DNA from: CADEDV01 sp036383515
GTDB lineage: Bacteria > Bacteroidota > Bacteroidia > Chitinophagales > Chitinophagaceae
DNA length: 64,000 nt
Direction: 5' to 3'
NCBI GenBank assembly: GCA_036383515.1
Contig: DASVOE010000129.1
Coordinates: 1-64,000, forward strand
Of the stretch, positions 8,654-17,209 are shown piece after piece. Positions within the stretch are counted from its first letter, which is position 1. Every line of letters starts with the position of its first letter. The notes beneath the pieces are model-generated. The model did not search any database. It saw only the letters and a list, made by a program, of their open reading frames with translations, and had not been told where the DNA came from. The translations under genes were made by a program, and so were the position numbers.

Positions 8654-9159
8654 GCCAGCCATCCCGAAATAAGAATCTCATTTTTATCATAGCCGTTTTA
8701 CTGCTTACCAATATAGCCGTACTGGTCTATTTTCTCTGGTTAAAGAAGCCGGAAGAACCTAAAAGAAATTCAGGCCACGGAAGTGGGTTGACAGAAATGT
8801 TGCAACAAGAAGTAGGCTTTGATGAAAACCAGATAGCGCAGTATAAGCAATTGAAAGAACAACAATGGAAAACAATTCGTCCTTTGTTTGACGAAATGCG
8901 TAAGGCGAAAGACAGTTTGTTCCGTTTAATGAGCGACTCTACCGTAAGCGATTCAATAATTAATCATGCTGCTGATGCCATAGGAAAAAAACAAAAGGCA
9001 TTGGATCTGCAGACATTCAATCATTTTAAAAAGGTAAGAACATTATGTATTACTCCAGAGCAGCAGATAAAATATGATTCAGCCGTATTGCGGATGTTTC
9101 GTAAAATGGGTAAACCTGCCCGGAAGGGTGAAGCAGATAAAGGCGACAAAAAGAAATAG
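8650..9159 (+). CDS. Membrane-anchored Spy/CpxP-like (metal-sensor-type) periplasmic protein
   Basis: 169 residues with an N-terminal membrane anchor (about residues 10-30) and a helical periplasmic domain. The pattern of two long amphipathic helices, with VGFDENQIAQYKQLKEQQWKTIRPLFDEMRKAKDSLF and a later LCITPEQQIKYDSAV, resembles the LTxxQ repeats of the Spy/CpxP/ZraP superfamily, which act as envelope chaperones or sensors. Overlapping the putative anti-sigma gene by four bases, it may modulate sigma-factor release in response to envelope damage or metals (inference). The C-terminus is Lys/Gly-rich. Confidence 0.75.
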   Translation: MSQPSRNKNLIFIIAVLLLTNIAVLVYFLWLKKPEEPKRNSGHGSGLTEMLQQEVGFDENQIAQYKQLKEQQWKTIRPLFDEMRKAKDSLFRLMSDSTVSDSIINHAADAIGKKQKALDLQTFNHFKKVRTLCITPEQQIKYDSAVLRMFRKMGKPARKGEADKGDKKK

Positions 9160-9190
9160 ATTTAATCATACACTTCAAATTAATAAATCA

Positions 9191-9595
9191 ATGAAAAAAC
9201 AACTTGTATTACTCCTTGCTTTAATGATAACAGGGATAACAATGGTTAATGCACAGGGTGGCGGATTTCAACGTCGTACCGTGGAAGAAAGAGTAGCTGC
9301 CGTACATGCTAAACTCGATAGCGCTTTTAAACCAGATGCAGCGAAGCTTACGCAAATTGATTCTGTATTTGCTAACTATTATCGTTCGACTGATAAAGTG
9401 AGACAAGAATTGATGAGTGGAGGTCAGCGTCCTGATATGCAGGTAATGAGAGAAAAAAATCAGCCCTTTGCCGATGCAAGAGATAAAGAATTAACGGCCT
9501 TGCTGGGTGAAGCCAATTTTAAAATATGGAAGGAAACAATTGAACCTTCTATGCAGAGGCGTGGTGGACAAGGCGGTGGTAACAGGCAACAATAA
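9191..9595 (+). CDS. Secreted Spy-like helical protein
   Basis: 134 residues with a clear signal peptide (MKKQLVLLLALMITGITMVNAQ) and a short helical mature part containing one Spy-like unit (RTVEERVAAVHAKLDSAFKPDAAKLTQIDSVF) and glycine-rich ends. The frame is open upstream to 9074, but that part overlaps the preceding gene and lacks a signal, so ATG 9191 was chosen. It ends the sigma-factor operon and is followed by a strong terminator. A soluble envelope chaperone is a reasonable but unproven role. Confidence 0.75.
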   Translation: MKKQLVLLLALMITGITMVNAQGGGFQRRTVEERVAAVHAKLDSAFKPDAAKLTQIDSVFANYYRSTDKVRQELMSGGQRPDMQVMREKNQPFADARDKELTALLGEANFKIWKETIEPSMQRRGGQGGGNRQQ

Positions 9596-9622
9596 GTTTT
9601 AGGGTTTAATGGTAGTTAATGT

Positions 9623-9658
9623 AAAGCCCCCGGTTAGTTGAATAACCGGGGCTTTTTA
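9623..9658 (+). terminator. Strong intrinsic terminator of the sigma-factor operon
   Basis: AAAGCCCCCGGTTA and TAACCGGGGCTTT form a stem with one bulged C and a 6-base loop, followed by TTTTTATT. It lies between the end of the operon and the convergent large membrane gene, and can work in both directions. Confidence 0.85.
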
Positions 9659-9682
9659 TTTTCAATGAACTTCACAGGAAAA

Positions 9683-12031
9683 CTAGCTCTTGTTTTTTTG
9701 TTGCCCGAAACCTATAAGCGAAACCATTCCCATCACTCCAATAGTGGCAAACAAAAGCATATTATTTCGTTTAGGCTTATTGTTTATTTCTTTTGAAACA
9801 GTAGCATACGTAGCTTCAGTGGGAATAAATTTTTCTTCATTTTCAGTGGCTACCACATCCCAGTCGCCATAACCTTTGCCGGTTAAATAAGCCAGCATAT
9901 CCATTTCATCTGACCGGCGTTGCTTCAGTTCTTTCAAATATTTTTTTCCGGCTTCGCAATCAAAACTACCTGTAGCAGGATGCGTAACGATATAACGGGC
10001 CTGGTAGTTTTCTTTATTGGGAGTTACCTGGAACAGGAGGTCCTGCGGAAACTTTACCCGGTTATAACGCACATGCAGGCGGGTGAAATAAACATTATCA
10101 GAATAATCTTCGTCTTCATTATCAACATCACTGTAATCGGTCCAGTCACGGTTTAACCACCATACACCTGATTGTACGAGGTCCTGAACAGAAGGAGCTG
10201 TTGCTACACAGGGATCACATTTTACAAAATTCTTCGGGCTTACATCCCAGGCATACTCCAGCATAGCGATCGCTTTACCTTCTTTATCCCATTGATGCTG
10301 GAAAAGGTTTGCATAAAAATTTCCAAAGTTATTTTTTACAAACAACGGAACGTTTTTGGAAGTGGGTAATGAAATAGTTCTGTAATTCACACTTTCAATT
10401 CTACCTTTTTTGGTGAATGCATACACGATCATATCCTGGTCGCCATCAGCATTGGCCATACCCAAGCGGATCGGTAACATGAATTTGGGAGAAGTAAAAC
10501 TGATCTGCAGCGGACGTAAAAAATTACCGGGTAGTTTCTTTTTTTCTTCTTCATTTACTTTTACCACAAAAAATTTAAGGTTGCTTTTGATGTAGGGTTC
10601 TAATACTTCGTCAGCGCCGGCAGGAATTTTATAGCCATTCTCTTCCAACCAGGTTTTTAACCCGGAACTTTCTTTGGCACTAAGGATAAGAATATCATAT
10701 TCACCTACGAGATATTTAGCCTCTACTTTTACACCAAGATCTTTTTTTCTTTCAGTTGCATAACCAGTAACAACTACTTCACTCATTGCCATACCCGGAG
10801 CTCTTCCATTTAACTTATCCTCCAATTTGTATTGATTACAGGGGTTTTGATCATAATACTCTACCAACCTCGGTTTACTGTATTCGTTCAGCGTATTAAA
10901 AATAGCCTGGTCCACTACTTTAATATCTTTTTTATTCAGTACTACAGGAACGGGGACCACCATTGCAAAATCTTTCAGGTTACCTTTAAAATCATTGTAC
11001 ATCGTGATGACGTTCCGGTTACCATCTCTTACCAGTATCACCTGTGATGTTTTGTTTTTGAGCGTGCCATCTGCTTTGCTTACATAGAAGCCACAAAAAG
11101 CAACCGCTTCATGGCCGATCATTCCGACAAGGATAACGAGAGCAGCCAGTTTTTTTGTAAATGCATTCATAACTATAGTTTTAATTTTTGAAATAAAATG
11201 AAGGGAGAAAGAAGTGGAACTCCAGTGAAAGTTTCCGGCTTTAAAAAATTTATCTAACACCGGCACTAATGGTGCTGCTGCTACCAACACCCAGATGATC
11301 GTATTGTATTTCCATTTAAAAGCAGCGAGATAAAATGCTGTTACCGCTATCAATACTGCCCATATAATTCTTGCCAATGGATGATTGGGAGAGGTTCTCG
11401 GGTCACTGATCATAAAAAATGTAAAGAGCAATAAACTGCCGGTGCTTACAGAGTGCATAAAATAATCAAGCGGCCAGCCCAATACATATACTTGTCTCCA
11501 ATACAGTAAGCCGATAAATGTGATGAGAAAAGCAAGAGACACATCCAGTTTCTGCACTCTTGTTACGACAATTGTACCCAACGTTATAACGCCAAAGAAA
11601 ATAACGGCATTGCTTCCCCATTGACCCGGACTTAGCCAGGCATCTTTGGTAAAGAAAAGGGTGGCCACGATACCGATAGCAGATGGATTGAAAATATGTT
11701 TATGATTCCAACGGAAAATATATTTGGAAGCAACCGTAATAAAAGCGGCCAGCAGGCTGATATACCAATCATTTGTTTTAAGCAACAAGCATAAACTCAT
11801 CGCACTGATCAATACACTGAATCCCCAACGATCAAACTCATTTAAAGATAACAACCGCCTTGCTTTTATTGAATCAGCAGTATACTGAAATAGTAAACAG
11901 CCGCCAATACTGATGGCATAGTGGATCCAGTCTGCTTCCCAATGCAGTAATAAAATTCCATAACTTAAAAAGAGAGCCTGGAAGATAACCTGGAAATAGC
12001 GGGGGTCGAGACGCAATGTTGTTGGATGCAT
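9683..12031 (-). CDS. NqrB/RnfD-like membrane domain fused to DUF2330 protein
   Basis: 782 residues in one uninterrupted frame. Residues 1-270 are polytopic (about nine helices) and resemble NqrB/RnfD/RnfE subunits, with FNPSA near residue 114 and SDPRTSPNHPLAR near residue 208; the SGAT flavin-attachment motif is not seen. From residue 288 the sequence reads like the start of a separate secreted protein: Met, two lysines, a hydrophobic core and HEAVAF (signal peptide), then a DUF2330 domain (FCGFYVSKADGTLKNKTSQVILVRDG ... AMVVPVP), ending with a single C-terminal membrane helix (about 758-775). The DUF2330 function is unknown to me. Met at 11170 is preceded by AT-rich DNA that looks intergenic, so two genes joined by loss of a stop is an alternative. 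Confidence 0.8.
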   Translation of the reverse strand: MHPTTLRLDPRYFQVIFQALFLSYGILLLHWEADWIHYAISIGGCLLFQYTADSIKARRLLSLNEFDRWGFSVLISAMSLCLLLKTNDWYISLLAAFITVASKYIFRWNHKHIFNPSAIGIVATLFFTKDAWLSPGQWGSNAVIFFGVITLGTIVVTRVQKLDVSLAFLITFIGLLYWRQVYVLGWPLDYFMHSVSTGSLLLFTFFMISDPRTSPNHPLARIIWAVLIAVTAFYLAAFKWKYNTIIWVLVAAAPLVPVLDKFFKAGNFHWSSTSFSLHFISKIKTIVMNAFTKKLAALVILVGMIGHEAVAFCGFYVSKADGTLKNKTSQVILVRDGNRNVITMYNDFKGNLKDFAMVVPVPVVLNKKDIKVVDQAIFNTLNEYSKPRLVEYYDQNPCNQYKLEDKLNGRAPGMAMSEVVVTGYATERKKDLGVKVEAKYLVGEYDILILSAKESSGLKTWLEENGYKIPAGADEVLEPYIKSNLKFFVVKVNEEEKKKLPGNFLRPLQISFTSPKFMLPIRLGMANADGDQDMIVYAFTKKGRIESVNYRTISLPTSKNVPLFVKNNFGNFYANLFQHQWDKEGKAIAMLEYAWDVSPKNFVKCDPCVATAPSVQDLVQSGVWWLNRDWTDYSDVDNEDEDYSDNVYFTRLHVRYNRVKFPQDLLFQVTPNKENYQARYIVTHPATGSFDCEAGKKYLKELKQRRSDEMDMLAYLTGKGYGDWDVVATENEEKFIPTEATYATVSKEINNKPKRNNMLLFATIGVMGMVSLIGFGQQKNKS

Positions 12032-12271
12032 AAAATGCTTTGTCTATCGGATGATGAGGTATAAAAAATTACACATCCAATAACCCCGAAAGAGTAAAAA
12101 CAGGGGAGTATAAAAAAAACAATGCGATCGCTTGTGGAAGATCAACGGACTTTGCATCTGTATTGCCTTTTTTCTTTTTTTGCCGGAAAACTGTTGTGCT
12201 ATGAGGCAATAATAAAGGATAAATGATTCAGCAATAAGTGTGATGAGGATGTCTTGTTCAAAACATCGGGT

Positions 12272-12787
12272 ATGAAAAAAATACTTATCATTCTATTTAC
12301 GTTGCCGTTTATTCAAAACATTCATGCGCAACAAGCCAATATAAAACCATGTGCAGTTAACCCCGTCAACCGGTTCTTTGATTTCTGGATAGGTGAATGG
12401 GAAGCGTATGGCCCAAAAGGTAAAGGAGGCGATAGCAAGATCAGCCTGGTGCTGGATAGTTGTGTAATACTGGAAGAGTGGACGAGTACGCAGCAAGGCT
12501 ATGCCGGTAAAAGTTTTAATACCTACAATACAGCTACAAAAATGTGGCAACAAACCTGGGTGGATAACAAGGGTGGTTTAACTGAATACAGTAATAGCAG
12601 GTGGAATAAAGATACCATGATCGTAACCACCGATAATCAAAAACAGGCCAATGGTTCATGGCTTATCCAGCGAATGACTTTTATAAAATTGAGTAATGAT
12701 AAAGTCAGGCAGCACGGTGAAAACAGCACTGATGGAGGTAAAACATGGGCTACCAGTTTTGATCTTGAGTATCGTCGTAAGAAATGA
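12272..12787 (+). CDS. Secreted DUF1579-like lipocalin-type protein
   Basis: 171 residues with a signal peptide (MKKILIILFTLPFIQNIHAQ). The mature part, with FFDFWIGEWEAYGP, ILEEWTSTQQGYAGKSFNTYN, MWQQTWVDNKGG and an ending WATSFDLEY, has the rhythm of the DUF1579 and related small beta-barrel families that assess a bound ligand; the true role is unknown. The frame opens at 12254 but ATG 12272 begins the signal peptide. It overlaps the upstream non-coding extension of the ankyrin gene. A second DUF1579-type protein is encoded at 16067-16723. Confidence 0.75.
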   Translation: MKKILIILFTLPFIQNIHAQQANIKPCAVNPVNRFFDFWIGEWEAYGPKGKGGDSKISLVLDSCVILEEWTSTQQGYAGKSFNTYNTATKMWQQTWVDNKGGLTEYSNSRWNKDTMIVTTDNQKQANGSWLIQRMTFIKLSNDKVRQHGENSTDGGKTWATSFDLEYRRKK

Positions 12788-12840
12788 TGAACGGGCGGGT
12801 TTCCCCAATTTCTTTATGGAACTTTAAACAAATCATTTTT

Positions 12841-13359
12841 ATGAACCGGAAAAACTTTTTAGCCAAAGCTGCTTTGGGGGCTGGTAGCTTTGTTGCCATC
12901 CCACAACTTGTATTATCGCAGAATACACCTGTTGTTAAATCACCAACGGTTGATCCCCTGCCTGCAGAAAAAGTAAAAGATTTTGTTAGTGCCGGCCATA
13001 ATAACCTGGATAAAGTAAAATCAATGTTGTTGGAGTTTCCTACCTTACTATATGCTACCTGGGATTTGGGTGGAGGTGATTTTGAAACGGCATTGGAAGG
13101 TGCCGGGCATGTAGGTAATAAAGACATTGCCAATCACCTGATAAAATTGGGAGCCCGGGCAAATATGTTTGTGCTGACCATGCTGGGGAAAACACAAATT
13201 GTAAAACCTTACCTGGAAATGTTCCCGGAATACCTAGCTGCAAGAGGACCGCATGGACTTACTTTATTGCATCATGCACAACGTGGCGGCGAGGGTGCAA
13301 AAGAATTGCTGGAGTATTTACAAAGCAAAGGAATGAAAGAAACCAAAGCACCGTTATAA
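12841..13359 (+). CDS. Secreted ankyrin-repeat protein
   Basis: 172 residues. The N-terminus (MNRKNFLAKAALGAGSFVAIPQ) looks like a signal peptide with a Tat-like flavour (RKNF rather than RRxF). The mature part carries ankyrin-like helices: AEKVKDFVSAGHNNLDKVKSMLLEFPTLLYA, TALEGAGHVGNKDIANHLIKLGARAN and GLTLLHHAQRGGEGAKELLEYLQSKG. Such proteins bind partner proteins; no partner is indicated. ATG 12841 was chosen over an upstream open frame at 12784 because it begins the signal sequence. It sits between two other small secreted proteins, likely in one transcription unit. Confidence 0.75.
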   Translation: MNRKNFLAKAALGAGSFVAIPQLVLSQNTPVVKSPTVDPLPAEKVKDFVSAGHNNLDKVKSMLLEFPTLLYATWDLGGGDFETALEGAGHVGNKDIANHLIKLGARANMFVLTMLGKTQIVKPYLEMFPEYLAARGPHGLTLLHHAQRGGEGAKELLEYLQSKGMKETKAPL

Positions 13360-13392
13360 TACTAATTTTAGAAACATTTAAAATAACTGCAC

Positions 13393-14493
13393 ATGAGACA
13401 TTTACTTTTCATCTTGACTACTGTATTCGTAACATCACAAACCGTCATCGCCCAGATGGATCTGCCTCCCAGTGGCGGTAATCCAAGGGCAAAAATTACT
13501 GAGGAAGTTGGTATCACTGATATTACCATAAAATATAGCCGGCCCGATGTAAATAAACGGGAAGGTAAAATATGGGGTGATGGCAATGTGGTTACATACG
13601 GATTTAGTACCAGTAATTTTATCACCAACAAAAACACTTCACCATGGCGGGCAGGCGCTAATGATAATACTACCATCACTTTTGAACACGACGTAAAAGT
13701 AGAAGGTCAACCTATTAAAGCTGGTGTGTATGGTTTATTTATGGCAATGGGTGCGGATAATGTTACAATCATATTTTCCAACCAATCAGAAGCCTGGGGA
13801 AGTTTTTATTATGAGGAAAAGAATGATGCATTGAGGGTTAACGTAAAACCTGTAGCCCTTGATAAAAGTGTGGAATGGTTGAAATATGAGTTTATTGAAC
13901 ACAAAGAAAAAGGATGCACCATAGCGATGATGTGGGAAAAAGTAATGGTCCCATTCAAAGTGGAAGTAGATGTTGATAATATTGTGTTAGCGACTATCCG
14001 GGAGCAAGTGACCAGTCAAAAAGGATTTAACCAGTTGAACCTGGTAGCTGCCGCTAATTATTTCCTGAATAAAAACATAAACCTGGAAGATGCCTTAAGC
14101 TGGAGTCAGCGGGCAGCAAACCTGAAAACCTATAGCACATTAAGAACGCTGGCAACAGCCTATGAAAAGCTAAACCGGTTAAAAGAAGCTGATTCAGTAA
14201 TGGCAGAAGCATTAACATTTGCCAACGTAAATCAATATGTAGCATATGGCCGTGCATTGATCACACAAAAAAGATTGGATAAGGCGATGGAAATATTTAT
14301 TGCCAACCAGAAAAAGAATGGCGATGTTTTCTTTGTCTATAATGGGCTTATGTTTGGCTACTCAGCAAAAGGAGATTATAAAAAGGCAATTGCTGCGGCT
14401 GAAAAAGCATTGCCACTGGCGCCAAATGATGCAGCAAAGAAAACCGTAGAAGGATATATTGCTAAATTGAAAGATGGGAAAGACATAAACTAA
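13393..14493 (+). CDS. DUF2911 domain protein with TPR-like C-terminus
   Basis: 366 residues with a signal peptide (about 1-20, ending VIAQ). Residues about 30-195 match DUF2911 (beta-sandwich-like, with GITDITIKYSRPDVNKREGKIWG and PWRAGANDNTTITF as recognisable phrases). Residues about 205-360 are helical TPR-type repeats (EDALSWSQRAANLKTYSTLRTLATAYEKLN and GDYKKAIAAAEKALPLAP). This combination is common in Bacteroidota and its function is not known. It precedes the VOC gene by 21 bases. Confidence 0.88.
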   Translation: MRHLLFILTTVFVTSQTVIAQMDLPPSGGNPRAKITEEVGITDITIKYSRPDVNKREGKIWGDGNVVTYGFSTSNFITNKNTSPWRAGANDNTTITFEHDVKVEGQPIKAGVYGLFMAMGADNVTIIFSNQSEAWGSFYYEEKNDALRVNVKPVALDKSVEWLKYEFIEHKEKGCTIAMMWEKVMVPFKVEVDVDNIVLATIREQVTSQKGFNQLNLVAAANYFLNKNINLEDALSWSQRAANLKTYSTLRTLATAYEKLNRLKEADSVMAEALTFANVNQYVAYGRALITQKRLDKAMEIFIANQKKNGDVFFVYNGLMFGYSAKGDYKKAIAAAEKALPLAPNDAAKKTVEGYIAKLKDGKDIN

Positions 14494-14514
14494 CTATGAA
14501 AAAAGTTATTACTT

Positions 14515-14898
14515 ATGAAAAATGCGATCAGCTGGTTTGAAATTCCTGCAACCGACCTGGCAAGAGCAACAAAATTTTATGAAACTATTTTTGGTGTAAC
14601 GCTTTCGCCTTTGGATATGCCCAATATAAAAATGAGGATGTTTCCTATTGATGATAGGATGGGAGTGGGCGGCGCCGTAGTAGATAGCGGAGGATTTCAT
14701 AAACCATCCACTACAGATGGTCCGCTTATTTACCTGAATGGTAATCCTGATGTTCAGAATATCCTGGATAAAGTAGAGGGCGCTGGTGGGAGTATCATGG
14801 TGCCTAAAACAGAAATATCACCAGAGTATGGCAATATGGCTGTGATCATTGATACAGAGGGCAATCGTATTGGCCTGCACAGTATTCCTGTACAATAA
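14515..14898 (+). CDS. VOC-superfamily (glyoxalase/bleomycin-resistance-like) protein
   Basis: 127 residues, a single vicinal-oxygen-chelate module pair: WFEIPATDLARATKFYETIFG at the start of the first beta-alpha-beta unit and GAGGSIMVPKTEISPEYGNMAVIIDTEGNRIGLHS in the second. The family contains metal-dependent lyases, dioxygenases and drug-binding proteins; the sequence alone does not fix the substrate. It is cytoplasmic, and lies 10 bases before an SRPBCC gene, with a DinB gene further down, forming a run of small ligand-binding proteins. Confidence 0.85.
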   Translation: MKNAISWFEIPATDLARATKFYETIFGVTLSPLDMPNIKMRMFPIDDRMGVGGAVVDSGGFHKPSTTDGPLIYLNGNPDVQNILDKVEGAGGSIMVPKTEISPEYGNMAVIIDTEGNRIGLHSIPVQ

Positions 14899-14908
14899 AT
14901 CTTTTGTT

Positions 14909-15409
14909 ATGGCAACGCAAGACTGGAGCCAGTTTACAGTTCGCATCAATGTAAACGCACCTGTTGAAAAATTATATAGAGGATGGGCCACCCGTGCAGG
15001 AATTGAGTATTGGTTTCTCCGGTGGAGTGAATACCGTCGCCCCGATGGAACATTGCGGCAAAATGATGAACTGGTTGAAAAGGGTGATACCTATAAGTGG
15101 CGATGGCATGGCTATCCTGATTCCGTGACGGAGGAAGGAACAATACTGGAACTGAATGGAAAGGACTTTTTCAAATTCAGCTTTGGTAAAGCGGGTATTT
15201 GTTCAGTCACTATCAAGAACGAACTGGGAGAAACTATTGTTGAATTATTACAGGAGAATATTCCAACCGACGACCACGGTCAACATTATTACCATGTAGG
15301 TTGTAAAACAGGATGGACTTTTCATTTTGCCAATATGAAATCCATATTTGAAGGCGGGATAGACCTGAGAAATAAAAACGAAGAGTTGCATGATATGCTT
15401 AATTCATAA
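14909..15409 (+). CDS. SRPBCC (AHSA1-like) ligand-binding protein
   Basis: 166 residues with the START/SRPBCC fold: FTVRINVNAPVEKLYRGWATRAGIEYWF at the N-terminus, a central YKWRWHGYPDSVTEEGTILELNGKDFFKFSF, and the characteristic C-terminal long helix HVGCKTGWTFHFANMKSIFEGGIDLR. AHSA1-type members bind hydrophobic molecules or act as stress-related co-chaperones. The frame opens upstream at 14849 but that part overlaps the VOC gene; ATG 14909 gives the normal domain start. Confidence 0.85.
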   Translation: MATQDWSQFTVRINVNAPVEKLYRGWATRAGIEYWFLRWSEYRRPDGTLRQNDELVEKGDTYKWRWHGYPDSVTEEGTILELNGKDFFKFSFGKAGICSVTIKNELGETIVELLQENIPTDDHGQHYYHVGCKTGWTFHFANMKSIFEGGIDLRNKNEELHDMLNS

Positions 15410-15428
15410 CTGGAATTGGTAAATATGT

Positions 15429-15953
15429 ATGAACTACAACAAGGAGAAATCAATTGAGATTTTAAAAAGAACGCCGGAAGTTTTGAAAACATTACTTAGT
15501 GACTTACACGCTGACTGGGTAATAAACAACGAAGGCCCTGAAACTTTTTCTCCGTATGATATAATTGGCCATTTGATCCATGGAGAAAAAACGGACTGGC
15601 GAAATAGAACCATGATCATACTCGATCATGGCGTTTCCAAAACATTTGAACCGTATGACAGGTTTGCACAAGAAAGGGAAAGTAAAGGGAAAACAATCGA
15701 TCAATTACTGGAAGAGTTTGCTTTACTGCGAAAGAAAAATATGGAATGGTTCAGATCGTTGCAATTAACCGAAGCAGCGTTGGATAAGCAGGGGTTGCAC
15801 CCGGTATTGGGCCCCGTTACACTACGACAACTCTTATCAACCTGGGTCATTCATGATCTTACTCACATTTCACAAATTACAAGAGTAATGGCCAAGCAGT
15901 ATAAAGAAGAGATAGGGCCGTGGCTTGAATTTTTCAGGGTAATGAATTTTTAA
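15429..15953 (+). CDS. DinB-superfamily protein
   Basis: 174 residues forming the four-helix DinB/YfiT-like bundle, with PYDIIGHLIHGEKTDW and HDLTHISQI supplying the His residues that bind a divalent metal. The family includes thiol-dependent S-transferases; the substrate here is unknown. It closes the 13.4-16 kb run of genes and is followed by a bidirectional terminator. Confidence 0.85.
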   Translation: MNYNKEKSIEILKRTPEVLKTLLSDLHADWVINNEGPETFSPYDIIGHLIHGEKTDWRNRTMIILDHGVSKTFEPYDRFAQERESKGKTIDQLLEEFALLRKKNMEWFRSLQLTEAALDKQGLHPVLGPVTLRQLLSTWVIHDLTHISQITRVMAKQYKEEIGPWLEFFRVMNF

Positions 15954-16025
15954 TAGAATATACATTTATATCTTATTGCTGAAATGGATAAGAAAAGCGT
16001 ATGAACAAGCAGGGGAAGAGATAAA

Positions 16026-16060
16026 ATTAAAAACCCGGAAATTATTCCCGGGTTTTTAAT
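16026..16060. terminator. Bidirectional intrinsic terminator
   Basis: ATTAAAAACCCGG and CCGGGTTTTTAAT form a near-perfect stem with A/T tracts on both sides, between the convergent DinB and DUF1579 genes. Confidence 0.85.
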
Positions 16061-16066
16061 AAGTAT

Positions 16067-16723
16067 TTATTTTTTCCTCGTAAATGTAATTTCCATGCTC
16101 TTGTATTGTTTTCCGGTTTGAGAATCGGGACCATACATTTCCATTACCTGTGTATTATCATCCACCATCTTGTATACCTGTTTCATTTGACACACTCTTC
16201 CGTCAACAGGGCTTACCATTTTTCCTGTCATGGTAATTGTTTTAGTAGCTTCATCCCAGGGACCTTCCATAGTCATGATTCCGCTACTCATGTTATCAAT
16301 CCATGTACTAACGAATAATTTTTTAGCATTATCGTAGGCTGTTGTACTCTCACCTTCAAAAGGCATACCCATCATGTTCCCTTTAAAGGTTGAAACCTGG
16401 TAATGATCGCCCATAATCATTTTATTGGTGGATGTCGCCATACTGGTATCAGGCCGTGCGCCATCTGCCATCCACATAATTACTTTAGCATTCCAGGTTC
16501 CGTTGGATTTAGCGAGCATTTTTTGTGGCTCTCCAACAGTACCATATTCCATCATAGCTTTCATCATAGTGGCAGAATCAATGGGGACCCATTCTTTTTC
16601 TTTGGGAGTAGTTTCTTTGGCAGCTGTTGCAGTACTATCGGCGGAGGTTTCTTTTTTTGTGTCGCTGTTACAGGCACCCAATAACAACGCGGCAATGCAA
16701 ATGGTTAAGGTGATGTGTTTCAT
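16067..16723 (-). CDS. DUF1579 lipoprotein
   Basis: 218 residues with a lipoprotein signal (ALLLGAC, Cys at about residue 18) followed by an acidic/threonine-rich linker and a DUF1579 domain. Typical phrases are GTWNAKVIMWMADGARPDTS, YDNAKKLFVSTWIDNMSSGIMTMEG and the ending YKSMEITFTRKK. It is anchored in the envelope; its function is unknown. It has a long Met-rich stretch (MMKAMMEYG, MMGMPF). It is transcribed alone, ending at the bidirectional terminator at 16026-16060. Confidence 0.85.
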   Translation of the reverse strand: MKHITLTICIAALLLGACNSDTKKETSADSTATAAKETTPKEKEWVPIDSATMMKAMMEYGTVGEPQKMLAKSNGTWNAKVIMWMADGARPDTSMATSTNKMIMGDHYQVSTFKGNMMGMPFEGESTTAYDNAKKLFVSTWIDNMSSGIMTMEGPWDEATKTITMTGKMVSPVDGRVCQMKQVYKMVDDNTQVMEMYGPDSQTGKQYKSMEITFTRKK

Positions 16724-16822
16724 ATAATTTGTTTTTGGACGGATAAGTTACAAATTCTCTTGAATGCGGGAAAAAAAATAAACTAAGAAAAAGAGAAAAG
16801 CTGGATGAAAGGAGTTTCCGGG

Positions 16823-17209
16823 CTACGATTGCTGTCTTACTTTTATTTGTATAACGGTTGCGATGCTTGTGGCCCGTTCCTTAGCAAGAAGAGCTATTTC
16901 TCCTTCAAATAATTCATCCACAGTCTCTTTAAAGTAGGTAAGCCATGTTTCAAAATGATGTTTCTGCAACGGCGATTTTTGATGCAGACTCATGTGAGGC
17001 AGCATCGCATTTTTTTGATAAGTGTCCGACCGAAAAAGCAACGAATCCCAGAAATCAACAAGAATGGGCAAATGATGAGCAAGATCTATTTTAGCAATGT
17101 CCGTAAAAAGATAACTGATGGAAGGATCCTTCAGCAGCTTATTATAAAAATGCTGCATCAACAATAATATGTCTTCCCTGTTTTGAATATCTTTTTTAGT
17201 GGAGCTCAT
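16823..17209 (-). CDS. Group III truncated haemoglobin
   Basis: 128 residues, the normal size of truncated haemoglobins. The pattern of group III members is clear: DILLLMQHFYNKLLKDPSISYLF at the start, HHLPILVDFWDSLLF, and the F-helix KHHFETWL, where His85 should bind haem iron. It lacks the group II Gly-Trp pattern. The family binds oxygen, nitric oxide or peroxide. Its start codon lies inside the preceding DsbA-like gene (14-base overlap), so the two are translationally coupled. Confidence 0.9.
   Translation of the reverse strand: MSSTKKDIQNREDILLLMQHFYNKLLKDPSISYLFTDIAKIDLAHHLPILVDFWDSLLFRSDTYQKNAMLPHMSLHQKSPLQKHHFETWLTYFKETVDELFEGEIALLAKERATSIATVIQIKVRQQS

Noticed and set aside
12784..12840. 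Upstream extension of the ankyrin gene
   Set aside because: It overlaps the preceding gene's end and lacks a signal peptide, whereas ATG 12841 starts one.
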